Assembly: GCA_018398815.1 (NCBI GenBank)
Contig: CM031595.1
Location: 135,060,003-135,124,002, forward strand
DNA: 64,000 bases
Direction: 5' to 3'
Source of the DNA: Conus ventricosus
Taxonomy: Eukaryota > Mollusca > Gastropoda > Neogastropoda > Conidae
The position numbers and the translations under genes were made by a program. The notes below the pieces were generated by a model. That model did no database searches, was not told the origin of the DNA, and was given only the letters and a program-made list of their open reading frames with translations. This document shows, one piece after another, positions 29,640-40,941 of the stretch (its first letter is position 1; each line of letters begins with the position of its first letter).

Positions 29640-30955
29640 AGCTCATTCCATTTCTGCTTCCTTGTTGTCGGATTGGAGAGGAGAACACTTATTTTCAGTC
29701 AATATGTCTGTTTAAGGCCAGGATTTGTTTTCTCCTGACCCTTTTTCCTTGAGTAGGATAAAAAGGCAGATGGAGGCCTATCAATCTCAATCACCTCCAC
29801 ACTTTTCCCCACAGGGGCTTTTGGATAGGTTCCAAGACCTTTAGGGGGAACAGCCGGTTTTCTGTTACCATCCTTCCCAGGGGAGTGAGGCTAGGAGGAT
29901 CTGGGAGGGGTCTGTTTCCCAGCCTGCTCAGCAGCAGACTTTTTTGTCTGCTGGAGAGCCTGGGGGGTTGCGGGTTTAACGTCTCTGCTGAGGGCGCTGG
30001 TCTTATATGGAGGTACTGCTGATGTTCATGCACATGTTGATGCTTCTTGCGTACATTTAGAAAAATTAAATTCTTCTGTCTGACAAGAGACAGACACTGT
30101 CTAGACCTTTCTAACAGCGGCAGAGTATGACAAAGCTGGTTGAGTCTGACTGCCGAGCATCAGTTTCTTGGCTTCGTGGAACGGAATTCTTTCAGTCTTG
30201 ACCTGCTGGATGTTTTTCTCAACTTTCCATTTGGGCTGTCCTGCGATCGTGAGGAAGAGGGGTGCGGCTGCCACCACGGTTGGCACAAAGGGCTGGTCCC
30301 TGGCAAGGCCCTTCATGGGCTGCTTTGCAGCACCAACCACAGATCTCCTCCCCCAAACACCTGTCACGAACATGGCCAAATTGTTGACAGCGGAAACACC
30401 TCATAGGAGAAAGAATGTAGGAGACAACTTTAACAACAAGGTAGCTTGCTTTGATAGTGTTTGGAAGACTAGGTGAACAAAATGTTAGGAAGAGCATATT
30501 TGTGGGCACTATCTCCAATACTTTTCAAAATTGTTACCTCGTGGGCATCAATCACCCCTTGAGGCTCCAACACTTTTCATTTCTGCCTTTGATGCTCTTT
30601 CAGAGCAAGACATCTTATTACATCTTTTTGAGGAGATAAGTTGCTTGTGTGGTGTCACTCTGATCTCCCTGTCTACTAGCTTAGTTGGGTTAAAAGCTGT
30701 TTTGCTTTGCGCTTGGTCTTGCTCTCCACCAGGAAACATTCCTACGCCTGTATCTTGATTGAGGGTCACCTGCAGTTCCCCGAAACCGTTCCTGGATTGC
30801 GAAAGGACTCAGAGCTGAAATTAGTTTTTCCTGTTCGGTCCCTTCGACCGCAAGCCAGGAAGCGAAGAATCCTGTCCTCTTTCTTGTTTCTGTGTCCGAC
30901 TCGCTGTCCACATCCGAGTCCTTGGTTACTGGAGTTATAACCTTCCTTTTCTTTA
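29640..30955 (-). pseudogene. LINE D ORF1 remnant
   Basis: The reading begins with KKRKVITPVTKDSD and SDTETRKRTGFFASW (about 30860-30955), which has the same KKRKV nuclear-localisation-like motif as copy B. Then come ISALSPFAIQERFRGTAGDP (about 30750-30810) and, at 30219-30518, NTIKASYLVVKVV with MRCFRCQQFGHVRDRC and CGWCCKAAHEGPC (two CCHC knuckles). The tail around 29791-30033 is Pro/Arg-rich. Several frameshifts occur. Confidence 0.72.
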
Positions 30956-31521
30956 CGGGGGAGGGAGGGAGGGGGTTGTTGAAGATTCTTTTTATGTGTT
31001 TTGTTTCATCTCTCCCTTACCCACCCACCATGGAGTCCAACTACGGGACCAGGGCCAAGAGGTCATTGTCTTGACCCCTTCCAGGCTTCGCGACAAACAG
31101 GAGCCCACCATCCTTATCCCCCCTGTTCATGCTCAACTCACGGGAACAGAGAGCCGAGCACTGCAGGGGTTACCTAGGCCAGCCTTGGAACTACCTGTCT
31201 CGACCCAGCCCCACGCAGGGGTAGCCGATTGCTATACCTGGGCCAGAGTGTACCTCCTGTCTAGAAGAGGTCTGAGCAAAGACTACGCCCTACGGTCCGT
31301 AGGGCGAACTATCTTTGGTCCGAGCCAAAGAGATGTGTTGAGGGCACCTGCCCTCTCAATCACCAGGATCTCATTCCCCTCCATCACAGGTCGCACCGCA
31401 CGGCAAACACGGCGGATCTTAAGAAGACCACAGAGAAAAGAAGAATGTGGAAAAGAAGGCTTGAAGAGGAGACGAACGTTGCACTGTGCTGCACAACCTA
31501 ACCAGGAGACACATGCAATGT

Positions 31522-31641
31522 GGTAACAACTGCATCCATAATGATCACAATGAAGAGGAGACAGAGGATGATCCACGCGGCCACCAATATGCAGACAACC
31601 TGAATGTCCAGCTTCTTCGAAGAACCTTTGCCGAGAACTGT
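31522..31641 (+). other. Possible small exon with splice donor (uncertain)
   Basis: An open plus-strand stretch after a TAA at 31522-31524 encodes an acidic then basic segment including NEEETEDDPRGHQYADNLNV and QLLRRTFAENCFR. It runs into a good donor 'cagaag|gtgagt' near 31650. It has no start codon and no clear acceptor, and it lies next to LINE D. I do not recognise the protein, and it may be a retroposed scrap. Confidence 0.2.
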
Positions 31642-31977
31642 TTCAGAAGGTGAGTTTCTGCCTTTATCTCTCTATGTGTCCAGACGTGAGTAAGTAGATA
31701 AATATGTACAAATACAATAGAGGTTTTCACCAAATTAAAAACTAAAGCTACTTACAACATGGCAAAAGGTCAACTGGTCTGTCTTCATGACATAGTAAGC
31801 TGGGGGAGGGTAGAATTATTTTCAAGAAGTGTTTTTTGTAAGTGTTTCCAAAGTCCCTGAATATCATTCAGGGGCAGGATTCTGTGATTTCGTGCAGAGC
31901 ATATGAGATAAATAGGCAATTGTTTATATCTTTTGTGACATTTAATGCTACTAGCATATTAAATAACACACACTAAT

Positions 31978-31982
<5 letters not shown>

Positions 31983-32012
<30 letters not shown>
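31983..32012. repeat. (CA)n microsatellite
   Basis: About 15 uninterrupted CA units lie between unique AT-rich flanks. The surrounding stretch 31650-32270 has no gene that I can see. Confidence 0.95.
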
Positions 32013-32014
<2 letters not shown>

Positions 32015-32270
32015 TCAGCAAAGTACTTTTGTAAGCAGACCATTGATCTGTCTATAAAAAAAAAAGAAAGCAAAGAAGTGATTGTCCTCTGTGTCAATTG
32101 GATGTTTTGAGGCAATAAAAGATGGTCTATCAGCTGAAGGTTCCCGCAGTCCGATTCAGATCTGAAAATATTTCAGTGTGACTTCATAATAGATGTTATA
32201 GACAGTAGCAAGTCCATGCCATGGACATAGATAATAAGGAAACGTGTACGACCTGAGCTCAATGAAATCA

Positions 32271-32343
32271 GTAATTCACAAACGGATTAAATATTAGTTC
32301 AAACATGATTTTTTTAAAAAAATCTCAAACTGTACCTTTTGCA
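32271..32343 (+). repeat. Left imperfect direct repeat flanking the RTE copy
   Basis: The segment 'cacaaacggattaa' with 'tcaaac' and 'cag' at its end recurs at 33326-33378 after the RTE tail ('cacaaacggattaattg...ctttccag'). The copies differ at roughly a quarter of positions and in length, so an old long target duplication is likely but not proven. Confidence 0.5.
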
Positions 32344-33325
32344 GGTCAGTAATCCACAACAGCCAGCAGGGCCAGTTCTTCCCGACCACAGTAGGAGTCA
32401 GACAAGGGTGCCTACTATCTCCAGTACTTTTTAACATCTTTCTGGAGAGAATCATGCCAGAGACCCTCGAAGACCATCACACCTCCATCAGCATTGGCGG
32501 CAGGCCGGTCTGCAGCCTCCGTTTCGCAGACGATATCGACCTCATGGGGGGCAGCAACACCGAGCCCCAGGATCTTACAAACAGACTTGTCACAAGGGCA
32601 AGTGCCTACGCCATGGGGGTTAGCACAGAGAAGTCAAAGGTTACCGTTAAGGTCAACAGCACGACTAACTGTAGTGCCAACATAACCATGAATGGTGAGC
32701 TCCTGGAGGAAGTGACCAGCTTCAAGTACTTGGGAGCAACCCTGTCCAAAGATGGCACCTGAACAGCAGAAATACGAATCAGGATCAACTCCGCATCAGC
32801 AGCGATGGCCAGACTAAACAGGGTGTGGAAGAGCGACATCGAATTCCACACAAAATTCCGGCTCTACGTGTCACTAGTGGTCTCCATCCTGTTATTTGGT
32901 TGCGAGACATGGACACTGATGGCCGAAACAGAAAGAAGAATCCAGATGTTAGAGACCAAGTGCCTGAGGAAACTACTCCGCATCTCCTACAAGGAGCACA
33001 AGACCAATGATTATGTGCGGAACCTGGTCACCAACCTAGTTGGGCCCCACGAACCACTACTGGCAACCGTCAAACGACAGAAGATGGCATGGTTTGGCCA
33101 CATCATTCGTCACAAGACCCTCTCCAAAACCATCCTCCAAGTAAAGGGGGACGCAGACGAGGAAGGCAGAGAAAGAGCTGGTCCGAAAACGTAAAGGATT
33201 GGACCAAAATGACCATGCCGGATCTCCTTACAACAGCTACCAGCAGAAGAGCCTGGAGAGAAACGGCGGCTGCCTCATCACGTCCTCCCAACGAGCCCAG
33301 CGGTCAGGGAATGAGTGAGTGAGTG
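32344..33325 (+). mobile_element. RTE-like LINE, 5'-truncated
   Basis: The sequence encodes the C-terminal half of an RTE-type RT: GVRQGCLLSPVLFNIFLERI (motif B, about 32395-32450), CSLRFADDIDLMGG (motif C, FADD, about 32510-32550) and SFKYLGATLSKDGT. After a stop at 32761 it continues LYVSLVVSILLFGCETWTL, RIQMLETKCLRKLLRISY and KMAWFGHIIRH, in two overlapping frames. The 3' end is a run of GTGA/TGAG repeats (33309-33324), a typical RTE tail. One in-frame TGA and at least one frameshift (near 33150) inactivate it. Confidence 0.88.
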
Positions 33326-34200
33326 AATCCACAAACGGATTAATTGTTACCTCAAACCAAATTGTGTGCCTTTCCAGGTGCAACAGCGTTCCAAGAAATA
33401 CTCTTTCTTTCTTTCTTTCTTTGTTTTAAGCACCCATTGGCTTTCCCCATAGCCACGGACTGAAAGTAAAATGCATATTCTCACCAAGAGCGCACTGTAG
33501 GGGGGAAAAGTGATCAGAATGAATCAAATTCAAAAACGATAACAGTTACTGCACTGCCATCTTTTTTTTATATTTCAAGATCAACATGACCTATGTTTTA
33601 ACAATGCAAGGAGTGTATCATTGTAAAAACCCACAATTATTCATTTTGAATCATGGGTACATTTTGGGGAAAATAGTTCAGTCTCAGCCATGACTAGAAA
33701 TCAGCAAGTTGACATAATTATGTGATCGCAGTGTCAGAAGTTTCACAAGTACATTGTTAACCATCCATATACACTGAGCAACAAAGAACGTGCACATTTG
33801 CAATTGTGACTTCAATGACATAATCATGATCCATCTACATCAGTTGAATAACATAAACTTGTACTGATAACTGTGACCTTACCGAAAGTATATACATATG
33901 TGTAATGGTCTACAAACTGAGCAATGTTATCTGTTTAGTCATGCCTTGAGCAAAACATGCTTATTGAATACCGAGACCACGTACATAGTCGTTAAGACGA
34001 ATAAAGAAGTTGGTTTGTTTCTGGTCACTCTACCCCACATACTATAAAATTAGCCACTACCACAGGCATGAGACAACCAATGAGGAACCTCCCCCCCCCC
34101 CCCCCCCCCCAAAGTACCGTAACAGTTATACTTCCTCCTAACCACCAACATATATTAATCTAGAAATCACTATCACTTTTCTGATCTATCTTCAATTATC
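33326..34200. other. No recognised gene
   Basis: This is AT-rich unique sequence after the right direct repeat (33326-33378). It contains a short (CTTT)n at about 33404-33423 and a 20-base C run at about 34091-34110. I see nothing else. Confidence 0.4.
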
Positions 34201-34203
34201 TCT

Positions 34204-35206
34204 AAGGTCTATAGATTTTCGGCATGTCTCGCTTCCAGTGCCAAATGTGTCTGCTGAATCTCCTGTCTCTCTCTCTCTCTTGCCTGTGTGTGTGTGTGTG
34301 TGTTCAACCTGCAGTTTTCAAGTTCAAGGTGGACTTTTTCTCGTTCTAACGACACTATTTCCTTTTCAGTTTGAATGTTCATCAGAGCTTTTTGCTGCTT
34401 ATCTTGCCACCATTTCTTTTTCCATTTGTATGTTCATCGGAGCTTTTTGCTGCTTATCTTGTTCTAACGCCACCATTTCTTTTTCAATTTGTATCTCCAT
34501 TAGAGCTTTTTGCTGTTTATCTCGTTGTAATGCCACGTCTATGGTCTATAGATTTTCGGCATGTCTCGCTTCCAGTGCCAAATGTGTCTGCTGAATCTTC
34601 TGCGTTTTTTGCTTGTTTGTTTGTTTTTGTTGTTGTTGTTGTTCAACCTGCAGTTTTTCAAGGTCACTGTGTTTTTGTTTTGTGTTTTTCTCGTTCTAAC
34701 GCCACTATTTCCTTATCATTTTAAATATTCATCAGAGCTTTTTGCTGCTTATCTTGCCACCAATTTTTTCCCATTTGTATGTCCATCAGACCTTATTGCT
34801 GCCTATCTCGTTCTAACGTCACCATTTCTTTCTCAGTTTTTATGTTTATAGGAGCTTTTTGCTGTTTATCTCGTTCTAACGTCACCATTTCTTTTTCAAT
34901 TTGTATGTTCATAAGAGCTTTTTGCTGCTTATCTCGTTCTAACGTCACCATATCTTTTTCAGTTTTTATGTTCATAAGAGCTTTTTGCTGTTTATCTCGT
35001 TCTAACGTCAACATTTCTTTTTCAGTTTGTGTCTTCATCACAGCTTTTTGCTGCTTATCTCGTTCCAACGTCACCATTTCTTTTTCAATTTGTGCCTTCA
35101 TCAGAGCTTTTTGCTGCTTATCTCGTTCCAACGTCACCATTTCTTTTTCAATTTGTGCCTTCATCACAGCTTTTTGCTGCTTATCTCGTTCGAACGTCAC
35201 CATCAC
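34204..35206 (-). repeat. 63-bp tandem repeat encoding coiled coil (minus strand)
   Basis: From 34793 to 35206 the minus strand has an uninterrupted frame of seven 63-bp units, each encoding 21 residues such as MVTLERDKQQKALMNIQIEK: exactly three heptads of a highly charged coiled coil. No stop interrupts the units, and the differences between them are mostly conservative. Further left the repeat is older: two about 337-bp duplicated blocks (starting near 34204 and 34541) contain decayed units plus a segment reading HLALEARHAEN and a glutamine run. A TAA lies upstream of the frame, so it could be a single exon or part of a retroelement gag. No function can be assigned. Confidence 0.6.
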
Positions 35207-35522
35207 AGCTTTGCGATGTTACTGTGGGCTTTTCTTTTAGCTTCATCTTCTCACTCACGTTTCATTTTTTCAATGTCACATGTCAATTCAGTGATGTCCA
35301 GCTTCACAACTTCAACATACGCTCTTTTCCTGTTTGACAGGTGACCGCCGCGTGGAAGAGACCCAGATGATGACCCGTAGCGTTGCACTTGCCTGCCTTT
35401 GTCTGGTCAGAAATGGCAAAGACGACTCACCTGCTCCTCTAGAAATGGGTATTTCTCTGCTGGGGTCAGCTTGAGTGCATGGAAATGGATGGGTGGGGTG
35501 GGGTAGAGTGTTGGTTTTCATG

Positions 35523-37466
35523 TGTAACCTGTCAGAATTCACAGGTTACTAAGGTTTTAGGCAATTTTAGTATGTTTAAAAAAAATAAAAAATAAAAACT
35601 TTCATTAGTGATTGTAATATTTTGAGGTAAAGACATCTACTGCTTTCCTCTAGTATTGTTGTTCTATATGTCTTGTTATTTAGCCGGTTTTAGTATTAAG
35701 ACACTTTTTATTTTTGCCTGTTTGGCCACTTCCTCTGATCACTTCCTGCAATCAAATGTGTTGAGTCAGACAGACAGGTTGGGGAAACGCTGTGTGTGGC
35801 TTGGTGGTGCTAATCCAGGTTAGTTACTCTAAGTATTAAAAGTATGCTTCTAAAAGATACCAATTGATTCTTTTCCTTTAGAATTGCCGTATATTTTCTA
35901 TGCTGTCAGCTGGATGGCATTGATTTTTGGTGGATTTTCCTTATAAGAATTGCACTTGGCTTTAGCTGTTTGAGAGAGATTAACATTTTTCATCTGATTT
36001 AAGATTTTACAGCAGAAAGATTTTTAACAAAGTTTCTGGTGCGTTTGTAGACGATGTCATTTAACGAGATTTTTTTTTTTTTTTTTTTTTTACTGACTGG
36101 TGAGTTGATTTTAACGTGGTGACAGCCCTGATGTGGCCCTCTGCGGTCGGCTGGGCTATAAGCAACATTATCTTATCTTATCTTATCTTTAGCTGTTATA
36201 CTTTCAGTTGTTAGAATTTTAGGCCCGCATGTTGAATTAAGTTTAAACCTAGCTAAATTATTTGAAGGTGAGTTCAGGTTATTTATTATTCACTGTTGCT
36301 TTAGAATGTGGTTCACACCACATTGTTTCAGAAATATTTTTGAGATTGTGTTTTAGACCACATGGTCGTAAATAAATCTCATTTTCCTTTGTTCTTGCAG
36401 TAAAATAGTGTTTGTCACATCACATGGTTTTAGTAGAGGAAATGTCTACATCTCATGGTTCTTTGTGTATTAATCATGGTACATGTGTTAGGTTGGTACA
36501 TGGTTCTTTGTGTTTTAATCAGGGCACATGTGTTAAGTTGGTACATGGTTCTTTATGTTTTAATCATGGTGCATGTGTTAAGTTTGGTACATGGTTCTTT
36601 GTGTTTTAATCATGGTACATGTGTTATGTTTGGTACATGGTTCTTTGTGTTTTAATCATGGTACATGTGTTATGTTTGGAGAAGTTTTCCTTGAATTTCA
36701 GAGGATGTTTATTTTTGCTTTCTCAGTTGAAAAGAAGAAATACTTGCTTTCAAGGATGACTGTTATCCTTAAAATTATTTTATTAGTGTCAACTTAGAGA
36801 CTCATTTTAATCAAAATGGCTATGGTAGTTTGAAATTGGTTTTTGGGGACATCTTTGGAAACCTGGGAAAGGAATGATTGATCTGGCTTGCTGCCTAGTG
36901 GTTCAGTTGGATGACTGATAAAGGATGTAAGCAGATTTGCCGCCATGGTCAGGTGGCCAATTGATAGCGAAGAGCTGTCAGTATATTGGTATGCAACTCA
37001 CTGTATTCATTTTAACACTGGATCAGATCAAAGTGTGTTTGGCATTACCATAACCAGGGTCAAGTGGATTTGAACTTGATAAGATCACTACTACTTTGTT
37101 AGTGATGCATTGTCCCTCATTGTGTGTTTCCTAGTTGAGATGTTTGCTGAAGGTCTTTGATGGCTTTTGGTTTGGCCATTGTTATTATTTGTGTTTTCAC
37201 ACACAGTCCCGTGCAGATCTTTATGTTTTGTATTCTTTTGCAGTGCCCCTTTTGAGTTGCCCACTCCTTTCTCCTTCTCTCTGTCACAACCCTCAAGTTC
37301 TTTTGTCATTTATCACCTTAAAATTGAATCAGCCCATCTCTTAGGTTAATATTGTTGTTTGGATTTTTGTCTATTTAAATTGTTAATAAAAGTTGGAGTA
37401 TAATCATACAGTCAGAGTTTGGGTTATTTGTGGTCTGGGTCTGTGCGTTTAGGAACCTGGGTTACA
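35523..37466 (+). mobile_element. Solo LTR of the gypsy-like family, with nested LINE 3' end
   Basis: The element begins TGTAACC and ends GGTTACA, a 7-bp terminal inverted repeat, and is flanked by the 4-bp duplication CATG (35519-35522 and 37467-37470). Without the 217-bp LINE insertion and its 10-bp duplication it is about 1.72 kb. It matches the split LTR at 8438-9739 and 28826-28930. It contains several copies of a 'catggttctttgtg' and 'acatgtgttaag' segment (36450-36680) and an AATAAA-type signal near 37384. No internal sequence remains, so LTR-LTR recombination probably removed it. Confidence 0.9.
35971..36187 (+). mobile_element. I/Nimb-like LINE 3' end inserted in the solo LTR
   Basis: This is a 5'-truncated copy starting at the ORF2 end ('gagagagattaacatttttc') with the 3' UTR, a 22-base T run (36070-36091) and a TCTTA tail. 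It is flanked by the 10-bp duplication TTTAGCTGTT (35961-35970 and 36188-36197). The uninterrupted target is visible at 28840-28870. Confidence 0.92.
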
Positions 37467-37470
37467 CATG

Positions 37471-39480
37471 TACCAAATGAGCAACACTAATCTTTTGTTT
37501 TTAAATGACATCAGGTTTAATGTCTGCCTGCATCGGGACTGGCTTCAAAGTTTGGTTGCTTGTCCAGTTTTTGTTGTTGTTGTTTCTCTTCTGTTCCCAG
37601 ATAATCGCATTTCGTGACGTTCACGTGCAAAGAATATAAAGATGAATTATGATACTGTGTAGATATTCTTATTTCTTCGTTTTTATTTAGTCAGTACTGC
37701 ACATACAAACGTTTAGTTTTGCTTTCTTGTTACTGCTCACCCTCTGAATTAAAAAACCGAGCATCAAAATTTCAAATCAATCTTAACGACCCTCAGATTT
37801 GTTGTCAGTTTGGAATACTGTAACTTTAGATAACGGCTGGGTGAAGGCTTCCCTCCCTCCCCATTCCCCTGTCTTCCTTCCGTCTCCCACCATTATAACG
37901 GCTGGGTGAAGGCTTCCCTCCCTCCCCATTCCCCTCAGTCTTCCTTTCGTCTCCTACCATTATAACGGCTGGGTGAAGGCTTCCCTCCCTCCCCATTCCC
38001 CTCAGTCTTCCTTCCCTCTCCCACCAACCCTAGCCATTCCTTATCTCATTTGTGTGTGTGTGTGTGTGTGTGCGCGTGCGTGCGTGCGTGTGTGCTTATT
38101 TGTCAAACATTAAGGCTAAGAATAACGTATCACTGTACAAACTACCGTGTACTGTATTTTTTTTTTTTTTTTAAAGCATCATGTCAGTTACTGTTGTAGC
38201 GACTTAGAAAATGTGGCAAGGGGAAAAGTTTGGGCAATTTTGAATGCATTCTTTTCATCGTTTTACGCTAGCGTGTAATCAAAATTATTGTATTGACATG
38301 CAGTACTTGCAAACTGACATCTTTTCCTGGATAGCTGTATGATTTTGTTTCCGTTTGCTTTTTCCTGGTGATATTTTTCATGTGCATAACACACTACATA
38401 GAATGAGATGCAAGTCTTTTCTGGTTGTTAGTTGTAGCAGAGAAAGTGAAAAGCAAGGATGTTTATTCTGCCGCTGCGTGAGGCAGTGTTGCGATAGGCG
38501 GTTTGTGATGGCACCACCTCCCCGTTCCAGGCGAAGAGTTTTCCCTGTTTGAGAAAGATGGTGAATAGTAAAGACAGTGCATGGTGTGCAGCTCCAAACT
38601 GCAACCATTCTCGTAAAAAAAAAAAAAAAGAGAGATGAAATAATAGTATAACCGACTGTCTGGTAACTTCTTTTGAACAATATTTTTAAAATGACGTGTT
38701 TCGATTTCTGCTGTGTGGTCACTTTTCAGATCTTAAAGCTATTTGTCTTACGTTGTATGTTCACCATACGTTTATTGTAACTCTGTTTGTATTGTTTATC
38801 TTTGTTAAGTATTCTTTTAAACATACAATGCTAACGTCATGATGTCGGCAAAGACCTTGGGATGCATGCATGCAGGTCGAGTGATGTGAGTGCAGTGCGA
38901 GGTCATTTTGTTTTAGAGACTTGGTCATCGATTTCTTCATGTATCTTCTCCTGTTCCGTGTGCCGTGTGTCTTAACTGTTGCAACTGGTATCAATTTCTC
39001 GTTTTCGAGATAATAAAGTGATTTTGACTTTGACTTGACTTGTGTGGTCAGTTTTGATAATGGCTCCATTTTAAAGTGTGTTTGAAACTATTGAAAGTTA
39101 TCAAAAATGGAGGTCATTGATAAAATGAGCGCCAATAATCCCTGATTCTGATGTTGCTATAGTGGTCCCCAAAGATGGTATTTTCAAAATTCAATTAAAC
39201 ATTATTGTTGTCAATTTGTCGCTGTAGCTTTCTGTGTTTTTCTGTTGCAGGCTAATTAACGTCATCAATAACGCAGACAGTGTCTCTTTACCCTTTCTTT
39301 TTACTATGTGCATCTTATTCGCGGTTTTACCGACTGGCTGGAAGGTGGTGAGCACATTCCACCTCCCATCCCCCGCCTCGCGGAGCGGAAGGGCTAGCTT
39401 CAACAGCCATTAGTACTAAGTAGGAAAATATAGCTGGGCTTGGCGGAGTGAACGTTCTCCCCTTTCACTTTCTCTGGTTG
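37471..39480. other. Non-coding stretch with tandem repeats
   Basis: I find no gene. It includes three copies of an about 66-bp unit (37831-38030, each starting 'taacggctgggtgaaggc'), a (GT)n run (38053-38092) and, at about 38990-39040, 'ataataaagtgattttgact' followed by TTTGACTTGACTT, which resembles the tail of a CR1/L2-like LINE or a polyadenylation region. Confidence 0.45.
37831..38030. repeat. Three-copy 65-67-bp tandem repeat
   Basis: Copies start at 37831, 37896 and 37963. Each contains 'ggcttccctccctccccatt' and 'cttcctttcgtctcc'-type segments; differences are few, mainly a 3-base indel. Confidence 0.9.
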
Positions 39481-39514
39481 TAACCTTGAAGACAGCAGGA
39501 GACTGGAGATGGAA

Positions 39515-39680
39515 GTGTGCATGTGGTGTTCCCCAGGGCTCTCTGTTGGGTCCTGTGTTGTTCATACTTTTTTCTCTCAGCCTGTATCTGGAATACTTTC
39601 AACATACTGTTTTGACTCTCATTACTCAAGGGCATGCAGATGACACCAAGTTGTCGCAAAAATGCACAGAAGTGGAGTGA
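39515..39680 (+). pseudogene. CR1-like LINE reverse transcriptase scrap
   Basis: The plus-strand reading CGVPQGSLLGPVLF (RT motif B) is followed about 25 residues later by GHADDTKLSQK (motif C, where the family usually has FADDTQL). This spacing fits CR1/Rex-type LINEs. Sequence switches at about 39680 to a minus-strand LINE remnant. No other domain is present. Confidence 0.7.
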
Positions 39681-39689
39681 CTGTCAAGG

Positions 39690-40620
39690 ACCCGTTTCCT
39701 TGCTTCGAAAAATGAAATTTTGCTTCCAGTTTTAACTTCTGAACGTTCCCTTCCTGTATCCAAACTGGGCAGTTGCATGAAGAGGAGGAGTGATTGCCAT
39801 CACAGTTTGCACGATGGGCCAGATCTTTACATGACCCATTATGGGATGCTTTGCAGCAAACACCACACACCTCCCCAGAAAAGTGATCTCTAACGTGTCC
39901 AAATTTCTAGCACTTAAAACACAGTGCAGGAGATGGAATGTAGAGTTGAATGCGGCCATTTAGATATCCCACTTTGATGACTTGTGGGTAGTGAAGGAAT
40001 ACAAAACATCAGAAAGAGGATGTTTTTTTTTATATAGAAGCCGTTTTTGTTGTGTTCATATTTCGTCTGTCTTACACGCCCACCATGGAGTCCAACTTGA
40101 CACCTTCCAGGCTTTGGGAGAAATGAATGACAACCCTATCCCCCGATCATGCTCAGCTCCCGTAGACGAGCTGAGCACTGCATGGGTCACCTTGGAACTG
40201 TGTTAAGAACTGCCTGTCTTGACCCAGCCCTATGCAGAGGTAACTGAATCAGTGATTGAAACACCTGGACCAGTGTGTACCTCCTGTCTAGAAGAGGTCT
40301 GATCCAAAGAGATGTTGAGAGCACCTAACCTTCTCAATAATCGAGATCTCATTCTCCATTATCACAGATCGCATCATACAGCAAGCATGGTGTATCTTAG
40401 GAAGATCACAGAGAAAAGAATGTGGAAAAGAAGGCTTGAAGGGGAGATGAAGACTTCAACTCTTACCACGATGTGCTTAGGCCAGTCAGCAACTTTGTTA
40501 TACAGACGTAGAAGCATTAACAACGAACGAGCAGAGCCTATGGGATCACTGGACTGTACAATCCCTCCGGCTACGGCAAGGTTGCAACCCCTGGAAGGAA
40601 ACATCTTATTAAACCAATAT
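39690..40620 (-). pseudogene. I/Nimb-like LINE copy F: 5' UTR and ORF1 knuckle remnant
   Basis: The minus strand from 40620 ('ggggttgcaaccttgccgta') to about 40080 follows the 5' UTR of copy B. It then jumps, by an internal deletion, to the ORF1 segment before the zinc knuckles (39690-39990), with the reading VCGVCCKASHNGSCKDLAHR and a damaged first knuckle. Divergence is high, so it is an old copy. Confidence 0.7.
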
Positions 40621-40907
40621 TGCTCAGTTGCAAGTTAGTTAAACAGACAGTCGTAACACAGTTAATTTATACAAACAGATCGGTCACTTTCATTCATTCA
40701 AGCCACTTCATGGAGTTATAACAAGGAAGTTAGGAAATGTACACACGAACACACGTGCACTGGCACACACTCTCTCTCTTACACATTTATACTTGAACTG
40801 GATCATCAATAACTATGGCACACCATTACCAAATTTTGCATAACATTTGTACTCTTGAGAAAAAAAAAGAGACCGCCTAACACTTTGGCAGAAGCAGCTG
40901 ACTAGCT

Positions 40908-40941
<34 letters not shown>

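Larger units (their letters stand above)
28931..31490 (-). mobile_element. I/Nimb-like LINE copy D (3'-truncated, diverged)
   Basis: The minus-strand order is 5' UTR (31490 to about 30960), ORF1 (about 30955-29640), the ORF2 endonuclease start (29615-29250) and the linker to about 28931, where LTR sequence takes over. It is clearly related to copies A and B but more diverged. Losing the 3' end is not what target-primed insertion produces, so a later deletion or insertion removed it. Confidence 0.8.
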
